38,820 nucleotides of DNA from an uncultured bacterium (GTDB lineage Bacteria; Verrucomicrobiota; Kiritimatiellia; RFP12; UBA1067), in the NCBI GenBank assembly GCA_902802945.1, contig CADCOC010000041.1:1-38820 (forward strand), in the 5' to 3' direction. Shown here one piece after another: positions 1-7,756 of the stretch; position 1 is the first letter of the stretch; every line of letters starts with the position of its first letter. The notes under the pieces were generated by a model. The model ran no database searches, had not been told where the DNA came from, and saw only the letters and a list, made by a program, of their open reading frames with translations. A program made the translations under genes and the position numbers.

Positions 1-56
1 ATGCCGAACGCAAGTCCGGCTGCGGCCACCGCCGCTGCAAACATAACTTTCTTCAT
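1..56 (-). CDS. start of a secreted or membrane protein (partial, runs off left edge)
   Basis: Only the first 18 codons are in the window. They read MKKVMFAAAVAAAGLAFG: a lysine-rich start, then an unbroken alanine/valine/leucine core, which is a typical Sec signal peptide. A purine-rich ribosome site (AAAAGGAAA on the minus strand) lies just before the ATG at 56. The gene diverges from the gene at 266. Nothing can be said about the mature protein. Confidence 0.6.
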   Translation of the reverse strand, partial: MKKVMFAAAVAAAGLAFG

Positions 57-230
57 CTTTCGTTTCCTTTTCATTCCCCAGATTGCTCTGGGCCGCAGAA
101 TGAAGAGATAAGCTCTACAAATGGGAGAAGAAATGAAATGGTGATGAGTATATTTGCAGGAGAAAATTAGCATTCTGGAGATGCTTTTAAAGGATGGCAA
201 AAAGTAATCCACTTTCCAAAGAGAATTTGG

Positions 231-236
231 TATAAT
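231..236 (+). promoter_or_regulatory. probable -10 box for the rightward gene at 266
   Basis: A perfect TATAAT at 231-236 lies 30 bases before the GTG start at 266. No clear TTGACA-like -35 box is seen 16-18 bases upstream. The 57-265 gap separates two divergent genes, so it should hold promoters for both; no convincing leftward promoter was found. Confidence 0.5.
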
Positions 237-265
237 TTCCCCCGTAGCGGAAAAAAGGATTAAGA

Positions 266-2377
266 GTGATACTTAAGACGACAGAACGGCATTGGATGCC
301 AGCGGCGACGATATTCATCGGTGCTTTTCTCTCTTTTGGGGTACAGCCGATGGTCGCTCGGACCCTTTTGCCGCATTTTGGCGGTGGCGCAGCGGTATGG
401 GTGACGTGCTTGGCGGTATTTCAGTTGATGTTGGTTGCGGGATATTGGTATGCGCATTGGGTGGTAGGCAGCGTATCGGTGCATGGTAGTCGCTTGGGAT
501 GCGAGACCCTGCCTCGTGCTCATTTGGCGATGTTGGTAATAGCGGCGGGATGGATGTGCTGTGTAGCAGCGTTTGGTGGGCGCATAGCGGGATCGATTGC
601 GTCGATGGGAGGTGTGCCAGCGGTGGGCGTGGCGCTGTCGCTTCTGGCACTGGCGGGACCAGCATATCTGCTTCTTTCTGCAAATTCGTCGCTGGTGCAG
701 TCGCTTGCGGGAGGCAACTATCGTCTGTATGCGGTGAGCAATCTGGGGAGTTTCGCGGGGCTGTTTGCGTATCCTCTCGTGATGGAACCCTTTGCGGGAG
801 TGGGTGTGCAGTGGGCACTTGTTGCAGCGGGAACAGCGGCTTATGCGGTGATGCTATGGAGAGTGGAGATGGGGGCTGCGAATGGCACGACGGGGGCGTC
901 GCGCCATGTCGGAGTGGACTCGCTGGACGTGAACACCGTCCGAAGCGATGTCGGAATCTCGCCTTACCGGATTGCTGGCTTTCTGGTGATGGCGGGATTA
1001 TCGACTTTTCTTCTGAATGCAGCGACGGCGCATCTTACTGTGAACATCGCACCTCTGCCTCTGGTGTGGGCTGTATTGCTTGGGATATACCTCCTTTCGT
1101 GGACGGTCGGTTTTACGAAATGGGGCGAGAGAATGAGGTTGGTGTGGGTGGCGTTGGCGGTGGTCTCGCTGGCGGCGGTGGTGGCGGTACATCGTCCGAA
1201 CGAGACAACGAGCGCATCGCTTGCGAGGGAGTTTGTGGCAGGAGCCGGGGTACTGTTTTTTGGATGCAGTGCGCTACATTCGTATTTGTGCGCCATGCGT
1301 CCGTCTGGTAAGGATCTTGCGAAGTACAATCTGATGCTGGCGCTGGGAGGTGCGTTCGGAGGCGTGCTTTCCGGCGTGGTGGCACCGCTCGTGTTCGATT
1401 CGGTATTAGAATGGCCGTTAGCCTTGGCGGCTTTGGGGGTGTGGTGCGGATGGATGTTCGTGGAGAAGTTTTCACGCGACGACAAGGCGGTTGCGGTGAC
1501 GATACTTGCCGTGGGAGGATATGCGTTGCTGCTGTGGGGGATGGTTGGTGAGGATAGAAAAGGAGACCTGGCGCGGGGAAGGTCGTTCTACGGCCCTTGG
1601 AGGGTCTATGAGAAGGAGTTTCCCACGTCCGACGGTCGGCGTCGCTACAAGGTGGTGAATTTCCGACATGGAGGCACGGCACACGGCTTCGAGCCAGCTG
1701 CGGAAGCGGATCGCGGGGTGGCAACGTGTTACTACGCGCCGGAGAACGGGGGGCTGGCGTTTTCGATGCATCGGGGGTATGCGTCTGGAAAACCAGTCCG
1801 TGCGGGGCTTGTGGGAATGGGCGTTGGTACGATGGCGTGGTATGGGCGCAATGGGGATGTGTTCAGGTTCTACGAGATATGTCCCCAGGTGGCGGATATG
1901 GCAGTTAAGGGACCGTGGTTCGATTTCGTGCGTAACTCAAAGGCAAAGATTGAGGTAAAGGTAGCCGACGCGCGGAAAGCGCTAGAAGCGGAACGTGATG
2001 CCGGAGAGGCAAAGTGGGACATCCTTGCGGTGGATGCGTACTCCGGTGATTCTATACCGATACACCTTATGACGCAAGAAGCATTCAGTCTGTATCGCGA
2101 TAGGCTCGCGGAGGGCGGGATGTTGGCGTTGCACATATCGAACTGGCACACAGACTTAGTGCCGATTGCAAAGGCAGCGGCGAAGTACCTTGGCATGGAG
2201 TGTAAGATTGTATGTGCTCGTGGTGGCCTGTTTTCAATGGAGGCCACTTGGGCGTTGATCACTGAGAAGCCTGTGGAGTTGCCCCCGGCAACGCAGGTTA
2301 TTGGGCTTGAGCAGGTACGAGACGTAGAGGTGCCAACAGACGCTAAGGGAAGTCTATTGGAATTCGTGAGGTTCTGA
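266..2377 (+). CDS. fused multi-spanning membrane protein / spermidine-synthase-like protein
   Basis: The protein has 703 residues and starts at GTG 266, placed 8 bases after AAAAAAGGA. The first ~440 residues form about ten hydrophobic segments with short loops, resembling a transporter-like membrane domain. The last ~260 residues form a class I SAM-methyltransferase fold of the spermidine synthase type: a glycine-rich motif (GLVGMGVGTMAWYG), an acidic strand end (FRFYEICP), VADARKAL, and the DILAVDAYSGDSIPIHL segment that carries the catalytic-type aspartate. Proteins with this architecture are usually annotated as fused MFS/spermidine synthase. Their substrate is not known, and real polyamine synthesis is not implied. 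The gene is followed 48 bases later by 2426 on the same strand. Confidence 0.8.
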   Translation: MILKTTERHWMPAATIFIGAFLSFGVQPMVARTLLPHFGGGAAVWVTCLAVFQLMLVAGYWYAHWVVGSVSVHGSRLGCETLPRAHLAMLVIAAGWMCCVAAFGGRIAGSIASMGGVPAVGVALSLLALAGPAYLLLSANSSLVQSLAGGNYRLYAVSNLGSFAGLFAYPLVMEPFAGVGVQWALVAAGTAAYAVMLWRVEMGAANGTTGASRHVGVDSLDVNTVRSDVGISPYRIAGFLVMAGLSTFLLNAATAHLTVNIAPLPLVWAVLLGIYLLSWTVGFTKWGERMRLVWVALAVVSLAAVVAVHRPNETTSASLAREFVAGAGVLFFGCSALHSYLCAMRPSGKDLAKYNLMLALGGAFGGVLSGVVAPLVFDSVLEWPLALAALGVWCGWMFVEKFSRDDKAVAVTILAVGGYALLLWGMVGEDRKGDLARGRSFYGPWRVYEKEFPTSDGRRRYKVVNFRHGGTAHGFEPAAEADRGVATCYYAPENGGLAFSMHRGYASGKPVRAGLVGMGVGTMAWYGRNGDVFRFYEICPQVADMAVKGPWFDFVRNSKAKIEVKVADARKALEAERDAGEAKWDILAVDAYSGDSIPIHLMTQEAFSLYRDRLAEGGMLALHISNWHTDLVPIAKAAAKYLGMECKIVCARGGLFSMEATWALITEKPVELPPATQVIGLEQVRDVEVPTDAKGSLLEFVRF

Positions 2378-2425
2378 TGGTCGAGGCTTGAGATCAGAAG
2401 TCTATTAAGAAGGAGAAAAGCAGAA

Positions 2426-3445
2426 ATGACATTTACAGTTACATACCGCGAGAGGAGCGGCGCGAAGGCAGAGGTAGCCATCGAGGCCGCGAGTCGCGCC
2501 GAATGCGTTGCCGAGTGCAGACGGCGCGGGATTTCGCCCATGGGCATTAGTGAGGGTTCGCGTCGCAAGTCGAGAGGCATGGGTGCCCAATCCTCGCAAG
2601 GAGATGGCACCCAGCGAGGCCGGGGGGCACGCCCTATGATTGTGGCGGCGGTGCTGTTGTTCGTTGCCGCCATTGGCGGGGGTGTATGGTGGTGGATGTC
2701 GGCGCGTGAGAATACGCATCTTCCCGAGGCAAAGAAGGAGAAGCCGAAGAAGGCGGTGGTGGAGAAACCGGCTAAGCGGACTGGTAAGATTCCAGCCCAG
2801 GCCAACGCTGTACGTACGAACGCCGCTGCGAAGGTTACAACCGAACAGAAACCTGCGGAAGGCGAAAACAGTATGCCGCCCGTGGGAACAGTTCTCTCCG
2901 TAAGGACAAATGACAACAATCTTGTGATTACGGAGGTAGTGGGACCGAACGGCAAGAAGAAACTCTTGACCACGGAATTGCACAAACCGGTATTCTCAAA
3001 TCCGGCAGACCAGTTGATCGCTGCGGCGATGAATGCGACAATGACTGGCCAGATGGCTCCTCTGCCGCTTGGCCCCGAAAGCGACCTTTATTTCAAAGAG
3101 GCGTTGAAAAAGCCTATACTCGACGATCCTGACGATACCGAAGAAGTTAAGAGAATGAAGCAGGTTGTTCGCGAGACGCGCGAGGAGATCGTAAAGCTGA
3201 TGGAGCGGGGGCAGTCCTTCGCGGAAATCCTTGAACAGCACCGCGAACTCTGGAATGAGAACGTGAGGATTCGCGAAGGCGTAGTGGCTGAATACCGCAA
3301 GATAGTTAGGAGCGGAAACGAAGAGGAGGCGAGAATCTACATGGAGAAAATGAATGCGACTTTGGGTCAGATGGGCATTCCCCCGCTGACTGAAAACGAC
3401 GGACAATCAAAAAAGAGAACAAGGAAAGTAGAGGAAGAAAAATGA
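2426..3445 (+). CDS. single-span membrane protein with GspF-N-like domain (paralog of 6671)
   Basis: The protein has 339 residues, with AAGAAGGAGA before the ATG. Residues 1-45 (FTVTYRERSGAKAEVAIEA, then a Cys/Arg helix ending GISP) have the pattern of the small N-terminal domain of GspF/PilC-type secretion proteins: a Y-R strand, a charged turn, I-E-A and a helix ending in GI-P. A low-complexity linker and one membrane helix (about 71-91, ending GVWWWM) follow, then a Lys/Ala/Pro-rich stretch and a helical C-terminal half. The gene at 6671 has the same layout and the same C-terminal signature (NATL..MGI), so the two are paralogs. The stop overlaps the next start by four bases. Function unknown; the GspF resemblance is a pattern match by eye. 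Confidence 0.7.
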   Translation: MTFTVTYRERSGAKAEVAIEAASRAECVAECRRRGISPMGISEGSRRKSRGMGAQSSQGDGTQRGRGARPMIVAAVLLFVAAIGGGVWWWMSARENTHLPEAKKEKPKKAVVEKPAKRTGKIPAQANAVRTNAAAKVTTEQKPAEGENSMPPVGTVLSVRTNDNNLVITEVVGPNGKKKLLTTELHKPVFSNPADQLIAAAMNATMTGQMAPLPLGPESDLYFKEALKKPILDDPDDTEEVKRMKQVVRETREEIVKLMERGQSFAEILEQHRELWNENVRIREGVVAEYRKIVRSGNEEEARIYMEKMNATLGQMGIPPLTENDGQSKKRTRKVEEEK

Positions 3446-4200
3446 AAATGAGAAAACTGTTTGTTTTGGCGACTGTAGCCGTAGCAGCTACGGTGCTTGC
3501 GCAGGAAGCGCTAACGCCGAAACCGCGCAGAAGGCGTCGTGGCCAACACGTGCCGGGGCTGGAAGCTGTGCTGGCACCGGCGCAAGGGCCAAGGGTGAAG
3601 GTTGTGGACTGCCAGAGCCGTGTTTCTCCTGGCGTACTACAGGCGGCGCAGGTCTCATGGCACAAGCAGGTGTGGTTGCATTCGGACTTCTTAAAAGGTG
3701 CAACGCGCGAAGAAGTGTTCGCCGATGGCGGATGCGGGCTTGCGATAATGGTTGTGGACAAGCCCGGTGGCGAGACGTTGCTCGTGTCTCCGGAAGGACG
3801 CTGGGTGGAGTTGAATGTGGCTCCGCTTGCAGCAGACAATCCATCCGCAGAACTGCTTGAGAAGCGCGTGAAACGCGAAATGTGGCGCGCGCTCGCCTAC
3901 GGCATGGGCGTGGGCAACGAGCAGATGCTGAGTGTGCTGAACATTGTCACCTCCGTGAAGGATCTTGACAAGATAGATGCTGACGAACCTACGCCTGATG
4001 CATTCAACAAGATTATCTATTCGGCAGCGAAGCGCAATATGGCCCGTGTGCGCTACACTTCGTACCGACAGGCCTGTATCGAGGGATGGGCTGCATCGCC
4101 CACAAACGACGCGCAGAAAGCGGTGTGGGATCAGGTGAAGGCGGACAAGGAGCGCGGGCCGACGAATCCGATCTTGATACCGCCGCCTGGGAAGAAGTGA
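3442..4200 (+). CDS. secreted protein of unknown function
   Basis: The protein has 252 residues. It starts inside the previous stop codon (ATGA overlap at 3442-3445) with GGAAAGTAGAGGAAG upstream. It begins with a clear signal peptide (MKMRKLFVLATVAVAATVLAQ, probable cleavage after AQ or LAQ), then a basic patch KPRRRRRG. No enzyme motif, HExxH, lipobox or membrane helix was found in the rest. The translational coupling to 2426 suggests that the membrane protein and this exported protein act together. Confidence 0.7.
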   Translation: MKMRKLFVLATVAVAATVLAQEALTPKPRRRRRGQHVPGLEAVLAPAQGPRVKVVDCQSRVSPGVLQAAQVSWHKQVWLHSDFLKGATREEVFADGGCGLAIMVVDKPGGETLLVSPEGRWVELNVAPLAADNPSAELLEKRVKREMWRALAYGMGVGNEQMLSVLNIVTSVKDLDKIDADEPTPDAFNKIIYSAAKRNMARVRYTSYRQACIEGWAASPTNDAQKAVWDQVKADKERGPTNPILIPPPGKK

Positions 4201-4204
4201 GAGG

Positions 4205-4951
4205 GTGTACAAGGGAAAGCACATAGCTGTCGTGATGCCCGCATACAATGCGGAGCAGACGCTGCGGAGAGCGTTTGAGGAGGTTCTCGCTCAGGGGGTG
4301 GCTGATCTCGCTGTGATTGTTGACGACTGTTCACGTGATGGCACTGAGCGAGTGGCACGCGCACTTGCCGATGAACGCAGCGAGGAAATCGAGACTGTCT
4401 ATTTGCGGCACCCGAACAACCGGGGGTACGGCGCGAACCAGAAGACGTGTTACCGCACGGCGCTAGAACACGGGGCGGATATCGTGGCGATGGTCCACCC
4501 CGACTGTCAATATACGCCAAAACTTCTGGTGCCGATGGTGAGTATGATCGCGGAGGGACTGCACCCTTGCGTGCTGGCAAGCCGAATACTGGGCGGATAT
4601 GCGTTGAAAGGCGGGATGCCGCTGTGGAAGTACGTGAACAACAGGTGGCTTACTGCGGTGATGAACCTATTGATGGGGGCGAAACTGTCAGAGTATCATA
4701 CCGGGTATCGGGCGTTCTCGTCAGAGTTGCTACGGAGGTTGCCGCTTGACCGCAACACCGACGATTTCGCCTTCGATGCGCAGATGCTCGCGGAGGTGCT
4801 TGCGGCAGGAGGAACCATCGGCGAGGTGAGTTGCCCCACGGTGTACACTCCCGAGGCGAGCAGCATTGGGTTCCTGCGGTCGTGCAGGTACGGGGTTGGC
4901 TGTCTTGCGGCGGCATTGAGGTATCGGTTCGCTCGCGGCACGTTGAGATAA
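4205..4951 (+). CDS. family 2 glycosyltransferase, dolichyl-phosphate-mannose-synthase-like
   Basis: The protein has 248 residues and starts at GTG 4205, four bases after the previous stop, with GTGAGAGG upstream. Visible GT-A fold features: the opening strand HIAVVMPAYNAE, the nucleotide-binding VIVDDCSRDGT, the RGYGANQKT segment, a metal-site-like HPDCQYTP, and the acceptor-side GYRAFS. The length is that of a soluble GT2 domain without a C-terminal membrane helix. Such enzymes move a sugar from a nucleotide donor to a polyprenyl phosphate or a glycan. The next gene is a membrane protein of the type that uses polyprenyl-linked sugars, so the pair could serve surface glycosylation (inference). 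Confidence 0.85.
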   Translation: MYKGKHIAVVMPAYNAEQTLRRAFEEVLAQGVADLAVIVDDCSRDGTERVARALADERSEEIETVYLRHPNNRGYGANQKTCYRTALEHGADIVAMVHPDCQYTPKLLVPMVSMIAEGLHPCVLASRILGGYALKGGMPLWKYVNNRWLTAVMNLLMGAKLSEYHTGYRAFSSELLRRLPLDRNTDDFAFDAQMLAEVLAAGGTIGEVSCPTVYTPEASSIGFLRSCRYGVGCLAAALRYRFARGTLR

Positions 4952-4976
4952 CGGAAAGCGTGGAGGCAGACTGGCC

Positions 4977-6635
4977 GTGGAGTGCGTTAAAAACAACCGG
5001 ATATTTCTTGCAGCGGCAGTGTTCGCGGCGGTGCTGGCAATGTACTGGCCGTGTAGGCGTTTCTCATTTGTACGGCTTGACGACCAGGACTACGTTTACC
5101 AGAATACGCACATCCGCGATGGGCTCACGTCGGAATGCGCAGAATGGGCGTTCCGCGACGTGGGATATGCGAGTAACTGGCATCCGCTCACGTGGATGAG
5201 CCTTGCGGCGGATGTGTCGTTGTCTCGATGGCTTGGGTTGGATGTGTCGAACGGTGTCGGAACGGCGTGGACATCTGAAAGCGGTGCTCTGCCAGGGATA
5301 ATGCACCTGCACAATGCTGTACTCCATGCGATGAACGCTGCGCTGTTGGTGTGGCTGATCGCTGCGGTCTGCGGGAAGTCAGGGGTGTTCGTAGCGCTGG
5401 CTGCGTTGGCTTGGGCTGTACATCCGTTGAGATGCGAGGCTGTATGCTGGGTAAGTGAGCGTAAGGAGTTGCTGGCGGTATTTTTCATGCTGAGCGCGTT
5501 TGTTCTTTACATGCGTCTGGGGCGGTGGTGTTATTTGCTTTCACTAGGATGCTTTGTACTTGCATTGTTGTCAAAGCCGGTGGCAGTGTCGCTGCCGGTG
5601 GCGCTTATGGGGTACGACTTGGGCATCAGAAGAGAGAAGTTTGTCCGTGTAGCGCTGCGCATGGTGCCGTTCGCAGCATTTACTTTTGTCGTGTGTCTTG
5701 TAACTCTGGGAGCGCAGAAGGAGGCGCTTGACGTGGGGGATGCAGTGTCCGGATGGGGAATGCGGATAGTTACGGCGATGCAGGCTCCTGCGGTCTATCT
5801 GTGGCAAACCGTGTGGCCGGCAGGATTGTGCGTGTTGTACCCAACGCATGATGGCGTGGTCTGGCCGTATTTCATAGCGGGACTGGTGTTGCTCGCCGCA
5901 ATGGGGTGGGTTGTATGGCGTTGGCTCTTGCATGGGGACCGCTGGAGCGGGCTTGGAATCTTTGCAGCTGGATGGTGCTATGCGGGACTAGTTCCTATGC
6001 TGGGGCTTGTAAAGGTAGGAGGACAGCCGCACTCTGATCGCTACACTTATTGGGTGGGATGTGGAATCGTAGTGGTTACGTCGCTTTTAGGTAAACAGGT
6101 CAGCGCATTTTTCTCACAAAGGGGTAAGCGTTGGGCGCTGGGCGTCCTTGTGGCGACCGTGGCTATGTACGGCTTTGCAGGAACTGTAAGGGCGGGTGCG
6201 TGGAGAAATTCGCTTTCACTTTACGCAGATGCGGTTGAGAAGACGTCGGATGAGGAATCCGCACTTATTCTCGCCGATGAGATGTGCCGACTAGGCGCAG
6301 ATGGAAAGAACGCTGCTGTTCGCATGTTGGGAAAAGTTCTATCCATTCGGAAGACTCCAAAATCACGAGGCGGACTGGCTCTTTTCATGGCAATGCACTG
6401 CGGCACCGTTCGGGGTGTTTCTCTTGTTGAGGCGCGAATGCTTGCGGAGCGCGCCCTAGAGGATGATCCGGGATGTGGCGAGGCGTATGCGGCACTTGGC
6501 TTTGCCGACATAGCGGAGGGTAAACGGCCACAGGCTGCGGAACGTTTTAGAGCTGCGTTCTCGCACGGCTACATCAATTCGCGGATCGAAGCGCAAATTG
6601 AGAGCGGAAAGTTTGATGGTGAAAATGGAAAGTGA
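4977..6635 (+). CDS. TMTC-like multi-spanning membrane protein with C-terminal TPR-like region
   Basis: The protein has 552 residues. The GTG start at 4977 is set by GGAGG at 4962-4966. The N-terminal loop after the first membrane helix has the signature of O-mannosyltransferase-like TMTC proteins: LDDQDYV, N-TH, the WAFRDV segment, then NWHPLTWMSL and HLHNAVLHAMNA. About ten membrane segments follow up to residue ~410. The last ~130 residues are soluble helices (ALEDDPGCGEAYAALGFADIAEG) that resemble one or two tetratricopeptide repeats. The paired acidic residues in the first loop are where GT-C enzymes bind lipid-linked sugar. Together with the GT2 gene 25 bases upstream this suggests protein or surface-polymer glycosylation. 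The exact acceptor is unknown. Confidence 0.75.
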   Translation: MECVKNNRIFLAAAVFAAVLAMYWPCRRFSFVRLDDQDYVYQNTHIRDGLTSECAEWAFRDVGYASNWHPLTWMSLAADVSLSRWLGLDVSNGVGTAWTSESGALPGIMHLHNAVLHAMNAALLVWLIAAVCGKSGVFVALAALAWAVHPLRCEAVCWVSERKELLAVFFMLSAFVLYMRLGRWCYLLSLGCFVLALLSKPVAVSLPVALMGYDLGIRREKFVRVALRMVPFAAFTFVVCLVTLGAQKEALDVGDAVSGWGMRIVTAMQAPAVYLWQTVWPAGLCVLYPTHDGVVWPYFIAGLVLLAAMGWVVWRWLLHGDRWSGLGIFAAGWCYAGLVPMLGLVKVGGQPHSDRYTYWVGCGIVVVTSLLGKQVSAFFSQRGKRWALGVLVATVAMYGFAGTVRAGAWRNSLSLYADAVEKTSDEESALILADEMCRLGADGKNAAVRMLGKVLSIRKTPKSRGGLALFMAMHCGTVRGVSLVEARMLAERALEDDPGCGEAYAALGFADIAEGKRPQAAERFRAAFSHGYINSRIEAQIESGKFDGENGK

Positions 6636-6670
6636 GCTTGGGAAATTAAGGAGTTGAGAGAGGCAAGGTT

Positions 6671-7546
6671 ATGAAGTTCATTTACACATACCGCTCCAGT
6701 GACGGACAGCGTCATTCGGCAGAGATCGACGCCGAGAACCGAGATGCGGCGTTTACAAAGATTCGCACAGAACTTGGCATCAAGCCGATCAATGTGGTGG
6801 TAAGCGGGCAAGACACCCGTTCTACACAAAATGGTGCCGATGGGATGTCAGCGCAAAGTACGAATGTCGGGCGAGGCATACGGAGGTCGTATGCTACATT
6901 TTTATCGGTTGGGGTACTATTGGTTGCCGCTGCTGCGGTTGTTGTGTACTGGCGTCTTGCCCGTAGCCAACAAGATAAGACCGTCGCAGCACCTTACCAT
7001 GTGATGACCCCGCAGGGGTTAGTAACTTACACGGTAGCAACACCCTTGCAGCGCCAGTTGATACCAGGTGACCGTAATCGCATTGAGTCAGCCCGTGAGA
7101 CGGCGTTCAAATATCCCGCAGAACGCCTCCTCTCGCGCTTCGCCGAACCTGGACGGGCGGTTGCCGTCATGCAGTCGGATAAGCCCACAGAGGCCGAATT
7201 TGCGGCCTGTTTGCGAGAACCGATTAGCATCGCCACAACCGATTTCACCGAGGCAGTAGATTTGAAACGCATCGTCACGGGGATTAAGCGGGAAATGCGG
7301 GCGTACATCAACGGAGGCGGAACAGCGGAGCAGTATATCGCCGAACTGTCGAAACGCCAACGTCTGGAAATTTCATACCGTGAGAACGCCGAAAAGCGGC
7401 TGGAAGAGATGCTGTCAAATCCAAAAGAGGCTTACGAATACTGGCTGAAAGCCAATGCAACGCTGAAATCAATGGGAATATACGAAATACCAATCCCCGA
7501 TGCCCTGAAGAGTTATCAAGCTGGTTTGGACTTAGGGGAAGGATAA
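6671..7546 (+). CDS. single-span membrane protein with GspF-N-like domain (paralog of 2426)
   Basis: The protein has 291 residues; the ATG at 6671 follows GAGAGAGGCAAGG. Residues 1-46 (MKFIYTYRSSDGQRHSAEID, then a helix ending ELGIKPINV) match the N-terminal domain of 2426. A membrane helix lies near 75-98 (VGVLLVAAAAVVVYW). The C-terminal half aligns with that of 2426: acidic segment, G-rich turn, REN-EKRLEEM helix and the ending NATLKSMGI. This is the last gene of the rightward run, 24 bp before the hairpin of the terminator downstream. Function unknown. Confidence 0.7.
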   Translation: MKFIYTYRSSDGQRHSAEIDAENRDAAFTKIRTELGIKPINVVVSGQDTRSTQNGADGMSAQSTNVGRGIRRSYATFLSVGVLLVAAAAVVVYWRLARSQQDKTVAAPYHVMTPQGLVTYTVATPLQRQLIPGDRNRIESARETAFKYPAERLLSRFAEPGRAVAVMQSDKPTEAEFAACLREPISIATTDFTEAVDLKRIVTGIKREMRAYINGGGTAEQYIAELSKRQRLEISYRENAEKRLEEMLSNPKEAYEYWLKANATLKSMGIYEIPIPDALKSYQAGLDLGEG

Positions 7547-7578
7547 TGAATAGCGCCCCCTCGATGATTATATGAAAC

Positions 7579-7621
7579 AAAAAGCGGCGCGGATGCCTTG
7601 TGGGCATCAGCGCCGCTTTTT
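7579..7621 (+). terminator. bidirectional intrinsic terminator (copy 1)
   Basis: AAAAAGCGGCGC (7579-7590) pairs perfectly with GCGCCGCTTTTT (7610-7621). An inner stem GATGCC (7592-7597)/GGCATC (7603-7608) closes on a TTGTG loop. The A and T runs on both sides let it work in both directions. It ends the run that finishes at 7546. A near copy is at 9792-9829. Confidence 0.85.
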
Positions 7622-7709
7622 GCGTGTGCGTGGTTTCGGATTTCTGTCAAGGTTGAGTTCTGCAACGACTTGTGTTAGCGATAGGGAACAGCAACCCAAA
7701 GGTTTCGGC

Positions 7710-7738
7710 TTGTGTTCGTTTCGAGGATATGCCATAAT
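7710..7738 (+). promoter_or_regulatory. sigma-70-type promoter of the beta-helix gene
   Basis: TTGTGT (7710-7715), a 17-base spacer, and CATAAT (7733-7738) form a good housekeeping-type promoter. The predicted transcript start is near 7745, only about 12 bases before the ATG at 7757. This rules out the in-frame GTG at 7712 as the start and implies a very short leader without an obvious Shine-Dalgarno. Confidence 0.6.
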
Positions 7739-7756
7739 AGAGCGCGTTGGGTTACT

